Below, one piece after another: positions 20,948-32,381 of a DNA stretch of 64,000 nt. Positions within the stretch are counted from its first letter, which is position 1, and each line of letters opens with the position of its first letter. The notes beneath the pieces are model-generated. The model saw nothing but the letters and a program-made list of their open reading frames with translations, searched no databases and was not told the DNA's origin. A program made the position numbers and the translations under genes. The DNA lies in the NCBI GenBank assembly GCA_028641055.1, contig CM054061.1, positions 62,223,904 to 62,287,903 of the forward strand. Reading direction: 5' to 3'. The DNA comes from Alopecurus myosuroides. Taxonomy: Eukaryota; Streptophyta; Magnoliopsida; Poales; Poaceae.

Positions 20948-23630
20948 GTTGATCTTTTATGCCTAGCTGAAAGGCGTTAAAGAAAAGCGCTACCGGGAGA
21001 CAACCCGTTTTATTTCTCTGTTTTCGTTCTGTTTTCTTTGTTTTCTTTGGTGTGATTTGCACCTGGGTGTTGTATATTTCCTTAGAAAACCCTCTGTTTC
21101 TTTTCTTTTGTGTTTTTGTTTAGCCAAGTAAAGCCTCTAGTGGAAAGTTGACACTATATTTCGGTTTTCTGCGCAGAAAACAGATCTCTTGTGTCCATTG
21201 TTAACTCCGTTAAAAATCACAGAAAATTCAAAATTATCTGAGCTTTTTTGTGCTTAATCCTGAGTTCCTGAGTTATATACGGAACCTTTCTTAGTTTACC
21301 ACTTTTTGATTTGAGCAACAAAATATTTTCGAAAAATCGATCTCTTCCTGCTGTTCTGTTTTGACAGATTTCTGCCATTTATCGCATTTGCATCTTAATC
21401 TCTTTCTTTTGTTGTTATTTTGAGAAAAAGAGTTTTAAAATAAGTAGTGGAAGTATATAATGTATTTTTTTTTCTAGTCTTGTGTTGAAACTGAATCATG
21501 TGAGTTTATTATTTCGATTGCACTAACGTTGCTAATGAAGATTGTGAGAATTTTGATGTGAAGGAAGTTTTCAAGTGTCAAGAGAAGAGGATGATATGAT
21601 GTGATCAAGAAGAGTGAAAAGCCTAAGCTTGGGGATGCCCTGGTGGTACATGCCAGCAAATTCCAAGAATACTCAATCATCTAAGCTTGGGGATGCCCAA
21701 GGCATCCCCTTCTTCATCAACAAATTATCAGGTCACTTCTAGTGAAACTATATTTTTATTCGTTCGCATCTTATGTGCTTTACTTGGAGCGTCTTTTATT
21801 TTTGTTTTTAGTTTGCTTTTGATTTTGCTTTTAGTTTGTTCTTAATTTCATAATAAGCTTGGTTGGACCCCAGCATTCTTTTATTGGAGAGTGACGCGCT
21901 CCACTTTTTCTTGAGAATACGTTGTATTCTTAATCTCTGTCTAGCTGCTGCATTTATTTAGCTCCTGTTTTGCATGCATCTCTTATCAGAGATGTTAGTT
22001 TTAGTAGTGTTATTTGAATACTCTCATGTTTGCTTGCTGTATCAAAAAGAGTATTTTTTTAAAGCATGTTTTGTATGGTGCTTGTTGGGAGAAAGAAAAC
22101 TTCTGCTTGAAGTAGAATCTATAACATTACTAGTAGAAGCTTGTATAGACTGTGGCTAGAACTTTTTCATGCCATGCTAAATGTTATTTTAGTTTTAAAG
22201 CCTTGTGGTTATTGAGTAGCATGAGTAGCCTAAAATAGACGGGAGTATTTAATATGTATTGAAAGATTCATGAGTTGTTCTTGTCATAGTAAAGCATCAA
22301 TATATGGTGTTCTCTTTCAAATGATTTATTTGGTTGACTTGGCGCATGCTCACACCATGTTTATGACTAAAAAACAGTCACGAATAGCCTCCATGACCAC
22401 TTAGTTTTTGAACTTGTGATACTGCTTATGTTTTAATTGATGATGCTTATGTCGCTATGCATGATTATGGCTCTTATGCTCTCTTGATTTGTCGCTCCCA
22501 GTCTTTTCCTAGCCTCCACCTGTACCGAGTATGAGTTCTACTCGTGCATTCAAACTCCTTTAAACCAAAGTTTTTCCCATTGTGTCCACCATACCTACCT
22601 ACATGTGGTATTTAACAGCCATTCCAAAGTAAATTGCTCATGTGTTACCTTTAAAACCTTCAAAATTATTCCTGCTTTGTGTTCTTGTTTTTTCTCATGA
22701 GGACGTCAATAGAGAATCTTAATCTCACTTGTTGATTGGATTTCACACCCTGGACTAGTGGCTTCATCCGCTTATCCAAATGATAGAAGAGCTAGTAGTA
22801 GGGTGCCCAGCCCAAAATTAATACACACAAATTCTCTTCACTATTTTTGCCCCAGATCATATCAGTCAAAGCATAATTGTGTAAACAAAAGAGAAAGAGG
22901 GATGACCTTCTACACCAGTTGCGTCCTTCACCATGTGAGCCGCTCTTGTGAATCCAGTTGGCTTGTGACGTACTGTATTGTCTGCTTACCATTCGTTGAC
23001 ACTAGCATACACCTCTCCTAAAATATAGACATTCCTCCACAAATGTCAAACTTTTAATACCTCTGTTTAATAAAATAAAAAGCTCTAGCACTTGAGTGAT
23101 TGCTGCTTCCCTCTTCGAAGGGCCTTTCTTTTACTTTTATGTTGAGTCTCCATCTTCTAACTTTATGCATAGTTGAGAGAGAATTTTTGCCATTCTGAGT
23201 TTTATGTGCATTTATCCCATAAACATCAATAATTATTTCATGATGTGCTATCATTTGTTCTTAAATTATTTGTTCTAGTCTTCCTCTTGAACTTTGAAAG
23301 TGTCCTAGCATTTATGTTTTGTCCCACTCTTAAGGACTAGCGAAATAACACTTTGCCATGCTTCCTCTATACCTGAAACAAACGTTTACCTTCCTTTGAA
23401 TTATTACTCATGATCCTTTATTTGAGTTACTCTTCGTGATGCAAAGTAATTGTTATGCTTTATTATTAAATTTTTATTTTTCATGCCTGTGTTTAAAGTT
23501 TTATGATCTCAGCGTGCATATGCTTTTATATTAGATTGATCAAGTTTATGTTAGTAGCATGTCACCTCAGAAATTATTGTTTTATCGTTTACCTACTCGA
23601 GGACGAGTAGGAACTAAGCTTGGGGATGCT
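20948..23630 (+). other. B 3' non-coding region, with polypurine motifs and a conserved block
   Basis: No convincing protein is visible on the sense strand. Landmarks are the AAAGGCGTTAAAGAAAAGCG box just after the frame; two internal copies of the polypurine motif AAGCTTGGGGATGCC (21625 and 21683), the second forming a hairpin; a block at about 22570-23010 also present in E and G; and the true polypurine tract at 23616-23630 against the 3' LTR. Shared words make clear that A, D and E carry the same tail. Confidence 0.75.
21683..21709 (+). repeat. Internal polypurine-like motif and 9-bp hairpin in B
   Basis: AAGCTTGGGGATGCC (21683-21697) is followed after CAA by GGCATCCCC (21701-21709), a perfect 9-bp inverted repeat with a 3-nt loop. 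The left half equals the polypurine tract next to the 3' LTR (23616-23630). A sister copy lies at 21625. Equivalent pairs occur in A (25780 and about 25838) and D (42498 and 42557), and inverted in E near 44350-44440. Confidence 0.7.
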
Positions 23631-25189
23631 TCATACGTCATAAACGTATCCCTAATTTCTGATGCTCCATGATGACATTATGCCAATTACTACATGTTTT
23701 CTCCCTTATTTATAGCATTTTCATACGTTTTTCGGGACTAACCTATTAACAAGATGCCCAGAGCCATTTCCCTGTTTTCTGCTGTTTTTAGTTTCAGAAA
23801 AGTTGTTCTGCAAATATTCTCGGAATTGGAAAATTCGAAGCCCGAAAGTCCTATTTTCCCCGGAAGCATCCAGAAGACCGAAGAAGAGTCGAAGAGGGGC
23901 AGCAGGGGGCCCACACCATGGGCTGGCGCGGGTCCCCCTGGCCGCGCCAGCTATGGGTGTGGGGCCCCTGGAGCTCCACCCCCTTTTCCCTTTCGCCTAT
24001 TTAAGCCCCCGGATGAAAAACCCTAAGTACCTGATCAAAATCCCCGAAAAAGTTCCGCAACCGCCGTCACCGTCAACCCTAGATCAGGAAGGTTCTCGAT
24101 CTATTTTCTGGCACCCTGCCGGAGAGGAAATCATCACCGGAGGCTTCTACACACCACACCTGCCTCCGGAGTGATGCGTGAGTAGTTCATCCCTGGACTA
24201 CGGGTTCATAGCTGTAGCTAGATGGTTGTCTCCTCCTCATATGCCTCTATGTTTAGATCTCGTGAGCTGCCTATCATGATCAAGGATCTTATGTAATTCT
24301 ATATGCTGTGTTTGTCGTGATCCGATGAATATTGACCTTATGACAAGTTGATTATAGGCTTTATTGCATATGTTATTTGTGATCTTGCATGCTTTCCGTT
24401 GCTAGTAGTTGCTAGTGACTCCAAGAGGGAGTATTTATGCTTGAATAGTGGGTTCATGCCTCCTTGTTGACTTGCTCGAGTGACAGAAACATGAAGGAGG
24501 AGGATGTCATGTTGCCATTAAGGAGAAAGCAGCGGTGAGAGTACCCGCGTGTATAATCATTGCTTACATTACACACTTTGTTTAATGCAATTATCTGTTG
24601 CTTGCAACATAATACCTAAGGGGGTTCGGATGATAACCCGAGGGTGGATTATTAGTCATAGATGCAGATGGATGTCGGTCTATGTATCTTGTTGTAATGC
24701 CCACACTAAATATCATAGTAATCATCATGTTATAATGAGCACTATGGTGCAACCTTTATCTGTCAATTGCCTAGCTGTAATTTTTTCACCCAGCATGCTA
24801 TCTTTTATGGAGAGACACCACTAGTGAACCTATGAACCCAGGTCCATTTTCCACATTGTTAAACAAACCACAACAATTTCATGCTTTCTCTACTTTCTGT
24901 GAGCATACAACTGTTTTCCACACTATACATCTAATCTTTGTTTTCAGCAAGACCGGTGAGATTGACAACCTCACTGTACCGTTGGGGCAAAGTATTTTGG
25001 TTGTGTTGTGTGAAGGTTCCACGTTGTTGCTGACACCGGTGAAGCGCCAGCACCACCATCAGTATCATCAACCTTCTGAAGATCCTCGTTCTCCTACTGG
25101 ATTGATAACCCTGGTTCTTAACTAAGGGGAAAACTCCTACCGCTGTGCTCATCACACCCTCCTCTTGGGGTATCCCAACCCCAGCATCA
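23631..25189 (+). repeat. B 3' LTR (1559 bp)
   Basis: It aligns with 18601-20126, starts TCATACGTCATAAACG (second base changed) and ends CCCCAGCATCA, followed by the ATAAC duplication. It retains the segment deleted from the 5' copy. Confidence 0.9.
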
Positions 25190-25194
25190 ATAAC

Positions 25195-26579
25195 CCATGG
25201 TTTTATTTTTGCTTTGTTTTGCTCTATTTTCTTTGAGTCAAGGGGTTCTATACTTCTGTATAAACTCCTTTGTATGTTTATTTTCATGTATTATTTGTGC
25301 CAAGTAAAGTTTCTGACGAAAGTTTGTACTATTTTTGGGATTTCTGCGCAGGAAAGAGAAATTCTGTTGTCCAGCGTAAAAAATCGTTAATAATCCAGAA
25401 AGATCAGAATGACCTGAAATTTTTTGTGCTTATTCCTCAGCTAATTACGCAACATTGTTCTCTCAGTTTTTTGATTTGAGCAGTGTAAGTGCCCCGATTT
25501 TTTTTGTCTTTACAGACTATTCTGGTTTTGGCAGACCCTGCCATTTTTCTTGCATTTGCTCTTTTACGATGTCAGGTGGATTTCTTTGCTTCACGAAACA
25601 TCAGTGTCTATAGCTAATGTTTAAAAGTGTCAATAGAACTTGTTCCCGTACATAACCCATGGATTTAGTATTGTTGCACTAACCCTATAATGCGAATTAC
25701 TCTTTGAGTGTGGTGTTAAGGAAGTTTTCAAGGGTGAAAAGAAGAGGTGATATATGTGATCAAGAAGAGTGCAAGGTCAAAGCTTGGGGATGCTCCCGTG
25801 ATTTTTCCAAGAAAATATTAATAAGACTCAAGCATCTAATCTTGGGGATGCCCAAGACATCCCCTTCTTTATCAACCATTTATCAGGTCACTTCTAGTCA
25901 AACTATATTTTTATTCGGTCACATCATATAAAATTTACTTGGAGCGTCTGTTATATTCCATTTTGTTTTATTTTGTTTTCCTTGCTGAAATAATATCATT
26001 GGAACCTAGAATCCTTGTTGGTAGAGAGACACGCTCCTTTTTTGTTTGAATACTCGTTATGCTCGTATTCTTAGTTTTTCTTCTAGCTGCTGCGAAAATT
26101 CTTGTTTAGCTCTTATTTTCATTGCATCTCTTATTCAAAGCTGTTATTTTTATTAGTGTTATGTGAGTGCTATCATTCTTTCTTGTTGTATCATTTAGAG
26201 AGTTTTTGTAAAAACATATTTTTTGTGGTGCTTGTTTGGAAAAGAAACTGCTACATTTGGTAAAATATTATAAACGATGCAAATAGAAGCTTGTTTGGAC
26301 TGTGGATAGACTTTTTCATATCATGCTAGATGTTATTTTAATTCTAAATACTAGTGGTTATTGAGTAGCATGATTTGTCTCAAATAGCTGAGAGTGTTTA
26401 ATGTGCCATTGAAACAATCATGAGTTGTTCTTGTCATATTGAAGCATAAATTTGTGGTGTTCTCCTTTGAATGTTTTATTTGGTTGACTTGGTGCATGCT
26501 CACACCATGTTTATGACTACGAACTAGTCAATAGTATCCTCCATGATCATGTAGTTTTTGAACTTGTGGTACCACTTAT
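25195..26579 (+). other. A 3' non-coding region
   Basis: This continues A after the B insertion, from CCATGGTTTTATTTTTGC to the CTTAT duplicated by C. It aligns with D 41900-43040 and with the B tail. It contains both internal polypurine motifs (25780; a diverged copy near 25838). No protein-coding frame is supported. Confidence 0.7.
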
Positions 26580-27042
26580 TGATGGGGAGATAGTAACCCG
26601 GTAGGCCAACTCCAAGGTGTAACCCGGCCCAAAGGACGATGCGCGGGATCCGGCTAAGGATAAAGAAACTTCTGGAAGGCCCAAAGTTTGTAGGCCTCGT
26701 AACCCGGATTGTGGGTTGCGGTAAGGAAAGCTAGGGTTTGTAAGCAGAGTTCGGATATGATTCAAGCTGCGCCTTGGAGGGCAAGCCAAGGGGGGTACGG
26801 GTGCTTTATAAGCCGGCCCCTAGGCTTGGTTTGACAGAGATTCACGACATAATCGTATTACCTGTTATCGAGTATCCAGTATAAATCGAGAGCTACATTC
26901 GAGACTCGGCGAGTTGAGTGCTGATTCCTAGATCGCTTATCATCATGTTTTCTTTCGAGCTAAACCCTCTCCCAAATACCTATGTCGACTTGCCCCAAGA
27001 TCAGTTACCTCTGGTAACATCTGCCGTGATCATCCCACGACA
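26580..27042 (+). repeat. C 5' LTR (463 bp)
   Basis: It runs from TGATGGGGAGATAG to CATCCCACGACA. A TATA box lies at 26804-26812, and the pol ATG is at 26945 inside it. It is near-identical to 36749-37212. Confidence 0.95.
26804..26812 (+). promoter_or_regulatory. TATA box of C LTR
   Basis: CTTTATAAG precedes CCGGCCCC. It lies 141 bp upstream of the ATG at 26945, and the related R1 LTR has a TATA box in a similar place followed by GCCGG. Confidence 0.6.
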
Positions 27043-30000
27043 GTTGGCGCCCACCGTGGGGCCTGCGTCCAAAGGTGTTTACATCACGGGAGAAGCTCGG
27101 AAAAGCATGAGGAACCTCGCCGTCGGAGAGATCTACGTCAACGGCGAAGGAGAAAGGATGGTGGACGATTCCGGCTGGGAGCTAGATTCGGATCACCTCG
27201 AATCCGGATCTACTGTGACGATCGGCCAGATCTGTATCTTCATCGATATGGTACGTACGCTCGATTTAAAAGGACAATATCATGTGCATGTTACAGGGAC
27301 TTCTAGCAGGGACAAAGAAGCACTAAAACAAGCGGCGAATTCAGTTTCCTCGGCCGTTCCGGGATACGTGAGATGGGCGGAGCAAGAGGTAACGTGGAGC
27401 AGAAGGGATCACCCGGGAGGAATAGAACGCCCCGGAATCTTGGCGTTGGTGGTTGCGCCGCAGGTCAATGGTTACGAATTGAAAAAGGTCTTGATGGATG
27501 GCGGGAGCAGCATCAACATCCTGTATTGGGAAACCTTCTTGTGCATGAACCTCAAGGAATCTCAGCTGCAGAAAAGTTCAACAGTCTTTCATGGAATCGT
27601 ACCGGGTCATTCGGCGCACCCTGAAGGAAAAATTACACTGGAGGTTGCTTTCGGAGAGTCAGTGGATAATTATCGAGTGGAGTGGCTCACGTTTGAGGTG
27701 GTCAAGTTGCATAGTCCTTATCATGCGCTGTTCGGGAGGCCGGCTTATGCTAAATTCATGGCTAGGCCGTGTTATGTATATTTGCAGCTAAAGATTCCGG
27801 GCCCTAAACAGACCATCACTATACATGGGAGTCGGGATATAGCCGCTGAGTGCGATGAAGGAGATTCAGTGATGGCAGAGCAAGCTTGCAGAAAGGAAGA
27901 ACTCAAATATTACCGGTCTCAGGTGGATCCGGGTGATGGCACAGCATTGAGAAGGCCGGATTCCGAGGACGAAAGAGTAAAATTCAAGGCGGCACAGGAC
28001 ACCAAGAAAGTAGATTTTGTGGAAGGCGATCCCACCAAGCAGTTCACTATAGGGTCTAACTTGGAAAGCGGGCAGGAAAAGGCACTTGTGGAGTTCATTC
28101 GTTCAAATGCGGACGTGTTTGCTTGGACACCCAGCGACATGCCGGGTATCCCCACCGAGTTGGCAGAGCATAGTTTGCATGTAGATCCCAAGTCTAGACC
28201 CGTGAAGCAGGGTTTGAGAAAAATGAATGAGGAAAGAAGAAGAGCTATAGGTGAGGAAATCGCGCGACTATTAGCTGCAGGCTTCATCATGGAAGTGTTT
28301 CACCCGGACTGGTTGGCGAATCCGGTTCTTGTGATGAAAAAAACGAATGAATGGAGGATGTGCATCGATTTCACAAGTCTCAACAAGCATTGTCCAAAGG
28401 ATCCATTCGCGCTACCAAGGATAGACCAAATCATAGACGCGGTAGCCGGGAGTGACTTGCTGTGTTTCTTGGACGCATGTTCGGGATATCACCAGATTAA
28501 ACTCAAAAGGGAGGATTGGGAGAAAACGTCGTTCATAACCCCTTTTGGGGCCTTCTGCTACAAAACCATGACGTTTGGATTGAAGAACGCGGGCGCAACC
28601 TACCAGCGGTGTATTCAGAAGTGCTTCGAAGACCAAATTGGACGCAACGTGCATGCTTATGTGGATGATGTGGTCATCAAAACCCGGAAGGCCGAGACAT
28701 TTATAGACGATCTAAAAGAGACGTTCAAAAACCTAAGAAGATATCAGATGAAGCTCAACCCGACAAAGTGTGTGTTTGGGGTTCCAGCTGGCAAGCTACT
28801 CGGTTTTATCGTTTCAGAAAGAGGAATTGAGGCAAACCCGGATAAAATCAAAGCTATCCAAAATCTAAGAAAGCCGGATAATTTGAAGCAGGTTCAAAAG
28901 CTTACGGGCTGCGTGGCAGCCTTGAGCCGGTTTATATCCAGACTCGGGGAAAAGGCAATACCCTTGTACCGGCTCCTGAGGAAATCCGATAAATTCGTAT
29001 GGGATCAAGAGGCGGATGAGGCATTCGAGGCACTAAAAAAGCAGCTATCTGAGGCACCGGTGCTAGCGGCCCCGGGTCCCAAAGAACCTATGTTGTTATA
29101 TGTGGCAGCTGGGCCCCGAGCCATCAGTGCGGTAGTGGTAGTGGAACGCAAAGAAGACGGAAAAGGTTATCCAGTCCAGAGGCCGGTTTATTACGTCAGC
29201 GAGGTGTTATCCGAGGCAAAGCAGCGTTACCCGCATTGGCAGAAGCTGGTTTTCGGAGTCTTCATGGCCAGCCGGAAATTGAAGCCGTACTTCCAGGAAC
29301 ACCCTATAACAGTAGTCAGCTCAATACCAATGTCAGATATCATCAGAAACTCGGACGCGACCGGAAGAATAGCCAAATGGGCGATAGAGATGGGGGATTA
29401 TCATATCAGCTACGAGCCCAGATCGGCAATCAAATCCCAGGCCTTGGTCGATTTCGTAAATGATTGGACGCACACCGGAATGACTACCATAGTCCCAAAT
29501 TCCGAGTCGTGGACCATGCACTTCGATGGATCGAAACAATACGAGGGATCAGGAGCTGGAGTGGTGCTAACATCACCCAAAGGAGATAAATTGAGTTACG
29601 TACTACAAATTCACTTTGACTGTTCAAACAACGTGGCCGAGTATGAGGCCCTATTGCATGGCTTAAAGGTAGCCAAGGAAATGAACATTAGAAGGATACG
29701 ATGCTTTGGAGATTCGGACCTCGTGGTACAACAGGTATCAGGAACTTGGGATAGAAAGGATGCAACCATGGCAGCGTACCGCAGGGAGGTTGACAGGGTT
29801 GAAGGATGTTTTTCCGGGTACGAGGTGGAACATATAGACAGAAGAAAGAATGAGGCAGCAGACGCCCTTGCTAGACTCGGCTCGCGCAGAGAGCCGGTTC
29901 CACCCAACGTTTTCCTGGACGAGTTATGGCGACCGTCAGTTAAAACCGAGTCAGAGGAGGAACTGGCAAACCAAGACCCGGATGCAGCACTTGTGGCCAC

Positions 30001-31300
30001 TATACGCACTATTCCTGAATGGACAGAACCGTTTTTGGCCTACCTATCACGGGGCGAGTTACCACAGCAAGAGGTGTTAGCAAGGCAAATTTTACGGCGA
30101 GCAAAGGGGTATTCTATCATCAACGGGGAATTATACAAGAGAAGTGCCGCGGGGGTCTTTTTGCGCTGCGTGGCACCGGAAGAAGGCCAACAGATCCTTA
30201 AGGAAATCCACGAAGGTGATTGTGGGCATCATGCCTCCACAAGATCCCTTGTGGCCAAGGCCTATCGACATGGATTCTTCTGGCTTATGGCCCTAGCAGA
30301 CGCGGAACGATTAGTAGCAAGGTGCGACGGATGTCAAAGGTACGCTCGCCAAACCCATGTACCGGCTATGGAATTACGGACCATCCCGTTAACTTGGCTG
30401 TTCGCTGTCTGGGGTATGGACATGGTTGGCCCCTTTCATATGTCACCTTGCAAGAAGACACATCTTTTAGTGGCTATTGATAAGTTTACCAAGTGGGTCG
30501 AGGTTATGCCAGTTACTAATTGCGAAGCAGCTACAACGGTCAAGTTCTTGAAAAGAATTATTTACCGATTCGGGTACCCCCACAGCATAATTACCGACAA
30601 TGGAACCAACATGTCCCTTGGAGAGATGGAAAATTTCTGTGGCAGCAATGGAATCCGGCTTGATGTAGCATCAGTCGCTCACCCACAGGCCAATGGGCAA
30701 GTGGAGAGAGCAAATCAAGAGTTGCTTCGCGGATTAAAACCACGACTACGAGTTCCATGTATCAGGGCCTCCGGTGCATGGGTCGAAGAACTTCCTTCCG
30801 TGGTCTGGGGTATCAATACTACACCCAACAGATCCACTCAGATGACACCCTTCTTCATGGTCTATGGTGCAGAAGCGGTGCTACCAAGCGATATCATTCA
30901 TGATTCACCGAGAGTGTCAGCTTATGTTGAAGTGGAGAACGAGAAGACCCGGCAGGACGCCGTGGATATGTTAGAAGAACAAAGAGAACAAGCCTTGGAA
31001 AGGTCAGCCATATATCAGCAGGATTTACGGAGGTATCATAGCCGGCGTGTGAAAACCCGGGTCTTCCAGGAAGGAGACCTGGTTCTGCGCCTGGTTCAGT
31101 CAAATGAAGGAAAACACAAGCTATCACCACCATGGGAAGGGCCTTTCATCGTAAGCCGGAATCTGCATAATGGGTCATATTACTTGATAGACGCAAGGGA
31201 AGAGTCGGCCACAGTTAACGACACCGCTCATACCACTGCACCTATGCAAGAAAGAGACAGACCATGGAACGTGGCTCAGCTACGCCCGTATTATACTTAG
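26945..31300 (+). CDS. pol: C polyprotein: protease, RT, RNase H, second RNase H, integrase (no gag)
   Basis: One uninterrupted frame of 1451 residues. I prefer the ATG at 26945 (MFSFELNPLPN) because the frame's earlier opening codon at 26918 is GTG. Residues 32-40 are encoded by the LTR-primer junction (RQLAPTVGP). Domains: protease D185 in LMDGGSSINILY; RT about 440-700 with YVDD at 572-575; Gypsy RNase H about 716-840; second RNase H with D861, E899, D923, D973; integrase with zinc ligands H1089…C1127 and C1130, triad D1159, D1218, E1254 (35 residues between the last two), and a C-terminal WEGPF motif. There is no gag domain: only about 130 residues separate the primer region from protease, where R1 and F have full gag. 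Oddities are T543 where MPFG is usual and Cys in FLDACSGY. All catalytic residues are present, but particle formation would need gag in trans. Confidence 0.93.
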   Translation: MFSFELNPLPNTYVDLPQDQLPLVTSAVIIPRQLAPTVGPASKGVYITGEARKSMRNLAVGEIYVNGEGERMVDDSGWELDSDHLESGSTVTIGQICIFIDMVRTLDLKGQYHVHVTGTSSRDKEALKQAANSVSSAVPGYVRWAEQEVTWSRRDHPGGIERPGILALVVAPQVNGYELKKVLMDGGSSINILYWETFLCMNLKESQLQKSSTVFHGIVPGHSAHPEGKITLEVAFGESVDNYRVEWLTFEVVKLHSPYHALFGRPAYAKFMARPCYVYLQLKIPGPKQTITIHGSRDIAAECDEGDSVMAEQACRKEELKYYRSQVDPGDGTALRRPDSEDERVKFKAAQDTKKVDFVEGDPTKQFTIGSNLESGQEKALVEFIRSNADVFAWTPSDMPGIPTELAEHSLHVDPKSRPVKQGLRKMNEERRRAIGEEIARLLAAGFIMEVFHPDWLANPVLVMKKTNEWRMCIDFTSLNKHCPKDPFALPRIDQIIDAVAGSDLLCFLDACSGYHQIKLKREDWEKTSFITPFGAFCYKTMTFGLKNAGATYQRCIQKCFEDQIGRNVHAYVDDVVIKTRKAETFIDDLKETFKNLRRYQMKLNPTKCVFGVPAGKLLGFIVSERGIEANPDKIKAIQNLRKPDNLKQVQKLTGCVAALSRFISRLGEKAIPLYRLLRKSDKFVWDQEADEAFEALKKQLSEAPVLAAPGPKEPMLLYVAAGPRAISAVVVVERKEDGKGYPVQRPVYYVSEVLSEAKQRYPHWQKLVFGVFMASRKLKPYFQEHPITVVSSIPMSDIIRNSDATGRIAKWAIEMGDYHISYEPRSAIKSQALVDFVNDWTHTGMTTIVPNSESWTMHFDGSKQYEGSGAGVVLTSPKGDKLSYVLQIHFDCSNNVAEYEALLHGLKVAKEMNIRRIRCFGDSDLVVQQVSGTWDRKDATMAAYRREVDRVEGCFSGYEVEHIDRRKNEAADALARLGSRREPVPPNVFLDELWRPSVKTESEEELANQDPDAALVATIRTIPEWTEPFLAYLSRGELPQQEVLARQILRRAKGYSIINGELYKRSAAGVFLRCVAPEEGQQILKEIHEGDCGHHASTRSLVAKAYRHGFFWLMALADAERLVARCDGCQRYARQTHVPAMELRTIPLTWLFAVWGMDMVGPFHMSPCKKTHLLVAIDKFTKWVEVMPVTNCEAATTVKFLKRIIYRFGYPHSIITDNGTNMSLGEMENFCGSNGIRLDVASVAHPQANGQVERANQELLRGLKPRLRVPCIRASGAWVEELPSVVWGINTTPNRSTQMTPFFMVYGAEAVLPSDIIHDSPRVSAYVEVENEKTRQDAVDMLEEQREQALERSAIYQQDLRRYHSRRVKTRVFQEGDLVLRLVQSNEGKHKLSPPWEGPFIVSRNLHNGSYYLIDAREESATVNDTAHTTAPMQERDRPWNVAQLRPYYT
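27045..27062 (+). other. C primer binding site, tRNA-Lys type
   Basis: TGGCGCCCACCGTGGGGC follows CGACA-GT at the LTR end, identical to R1 and F. It is both primer site and coding sequence (LAPTVG). Confidence 0.88.
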
Positions 31301-32381
31301 CAAGGATTATGTTGGCGCGTGGAATTAAACGATGTAATAGGCAGCAGGTTTCAGACGTACTCTTTTCCCATCCAGGGTACCCTTGGGGACTGGACGGGTT
31401 TTTAACGAGGCGGCCTGCTGACCTAATTTTTCATATCAAATAAAGAGGCGATTATCAAGAAAAGAGGTGGTTATTTGTACTTTCAGTACGGTATATATCT
31501 TTAGGTCTTGGGGGCTGGTCGCTCATATAAGCACAGTTGTAAACTCAAAAAGACCCGGCCTTGATGCCAATGAGTTATAAGGGCCGGTTACTCGAAAACG
31601 AGTGCGGCTACAATCTTATAACCGGACAAAGAAGTCGAAAGTTCTCGGCTATTCTTACTTAAGCTCGATGTGACTCGCAACAAAGTGGCATGATTTGTTC
31701 GCTTACGATTACAGTCAGCCATGAAGCCCAATGGGACTTGCCTGACCCTGTTTTCGTATAGATGTAATAACATGGTATCCACGCGAAAGCCCGCTTACAA
31801 GTACAAGATAGTCGAAAGGGTCATCTAAACCACAAGTTATGCAGAGTATAAGGCTGATAGCCGGAAACTCAACGGTTATTAAGCATAACTTCAAATCCTA
31901 TGTGAAATCGTCCTGGGGTTTTCGTGAATCTAGCAACAGGCAAATTGTTCTCCTTTAAAAATCACGTGTCTTAGGCTTGGAAATCCGGGCCTGGGGGACT
32001 CGCGAATTTTGAAAGAGAAAAATATTGTTCAGTTGCCAAAATTCCAAGAAGCCAAGCATCCGGGTCTTGGGGGCTTGGGGACTTAGAAGCAAGTCTGTTC
32101 GCCAAACACCCATGAAACCCGGAAGCCGGGTCTCACAAAAGGAAAAATAAAGAAGTGCGGGTATCAAGAATAAAGCGAGTTGGATATCAAGAACAAATAG
32201 GTGCAAAAGCAGATAAATCAAAAGTCCAGAGAGGCGTAAAGTGCATCAGGAATTTAGAGTGTATCACAAAGTTTTACTAAAAAGTATCAAAGGAGCACAG
32301 GCGCACCAGTTAAAAAATAAATTGTTTCAATGGCTCTATGGCCGACTAATGCATATGAAGTAATAGATGTCACTCGATGTT
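31301..32381 (+). other. C spacer between pol and the antisense gene
   Basis: About 1.1 kb without a supported gene on either strand. It presumably holds the 3' ends of both the sense pol unit and the antisense gene, which converge here. Confidence 0.6.

Larger units (their letters stand above)
18601..25189 (+). mobile_element. B: complete non-autonomous Athila-like element
   Basis: The 6589-bp element lies between perfect ATAAC duplications (18596-18600 and 25190-25194). It has LTRs at 18601-20126 and 23631-25189, a tRNA-Asp primer site, one short broken frame (20335-20947), a long non-coding region, and a polypurine tract AAGCTTGGGGATGC before the 3' LTR. No RT, RNase H or integrase is present, so it must have moved with helper proteins. 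It sits inside A, a relative of the same family. The first bases of the 3' LTR read TCATACG rather than TGATACG. Confidence 0.93.
17257..26579 (+). mobile_element. A: non-autonomous Athila-like element, damaged and nested
   Basis: A consists of a 5'-truncated LTR (17257-18055) fused to internal sequence (18056-18600), then element B, then its own 3' internal region (25195-26579). After element C it has one last short piece (37218-37259). Removing B and its ATAAC duplication rejoins GGAGATAAC to CCATGGTTTT, exactly as in the intact relative D (about 41890). Removing C and CTTAT likewise restores continuity. The LTR-to-internal fusion removed the rest of the LTR, the primer site and the start of the coding slot. 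A is the oldest member of this nest. Confidence 0.8.
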
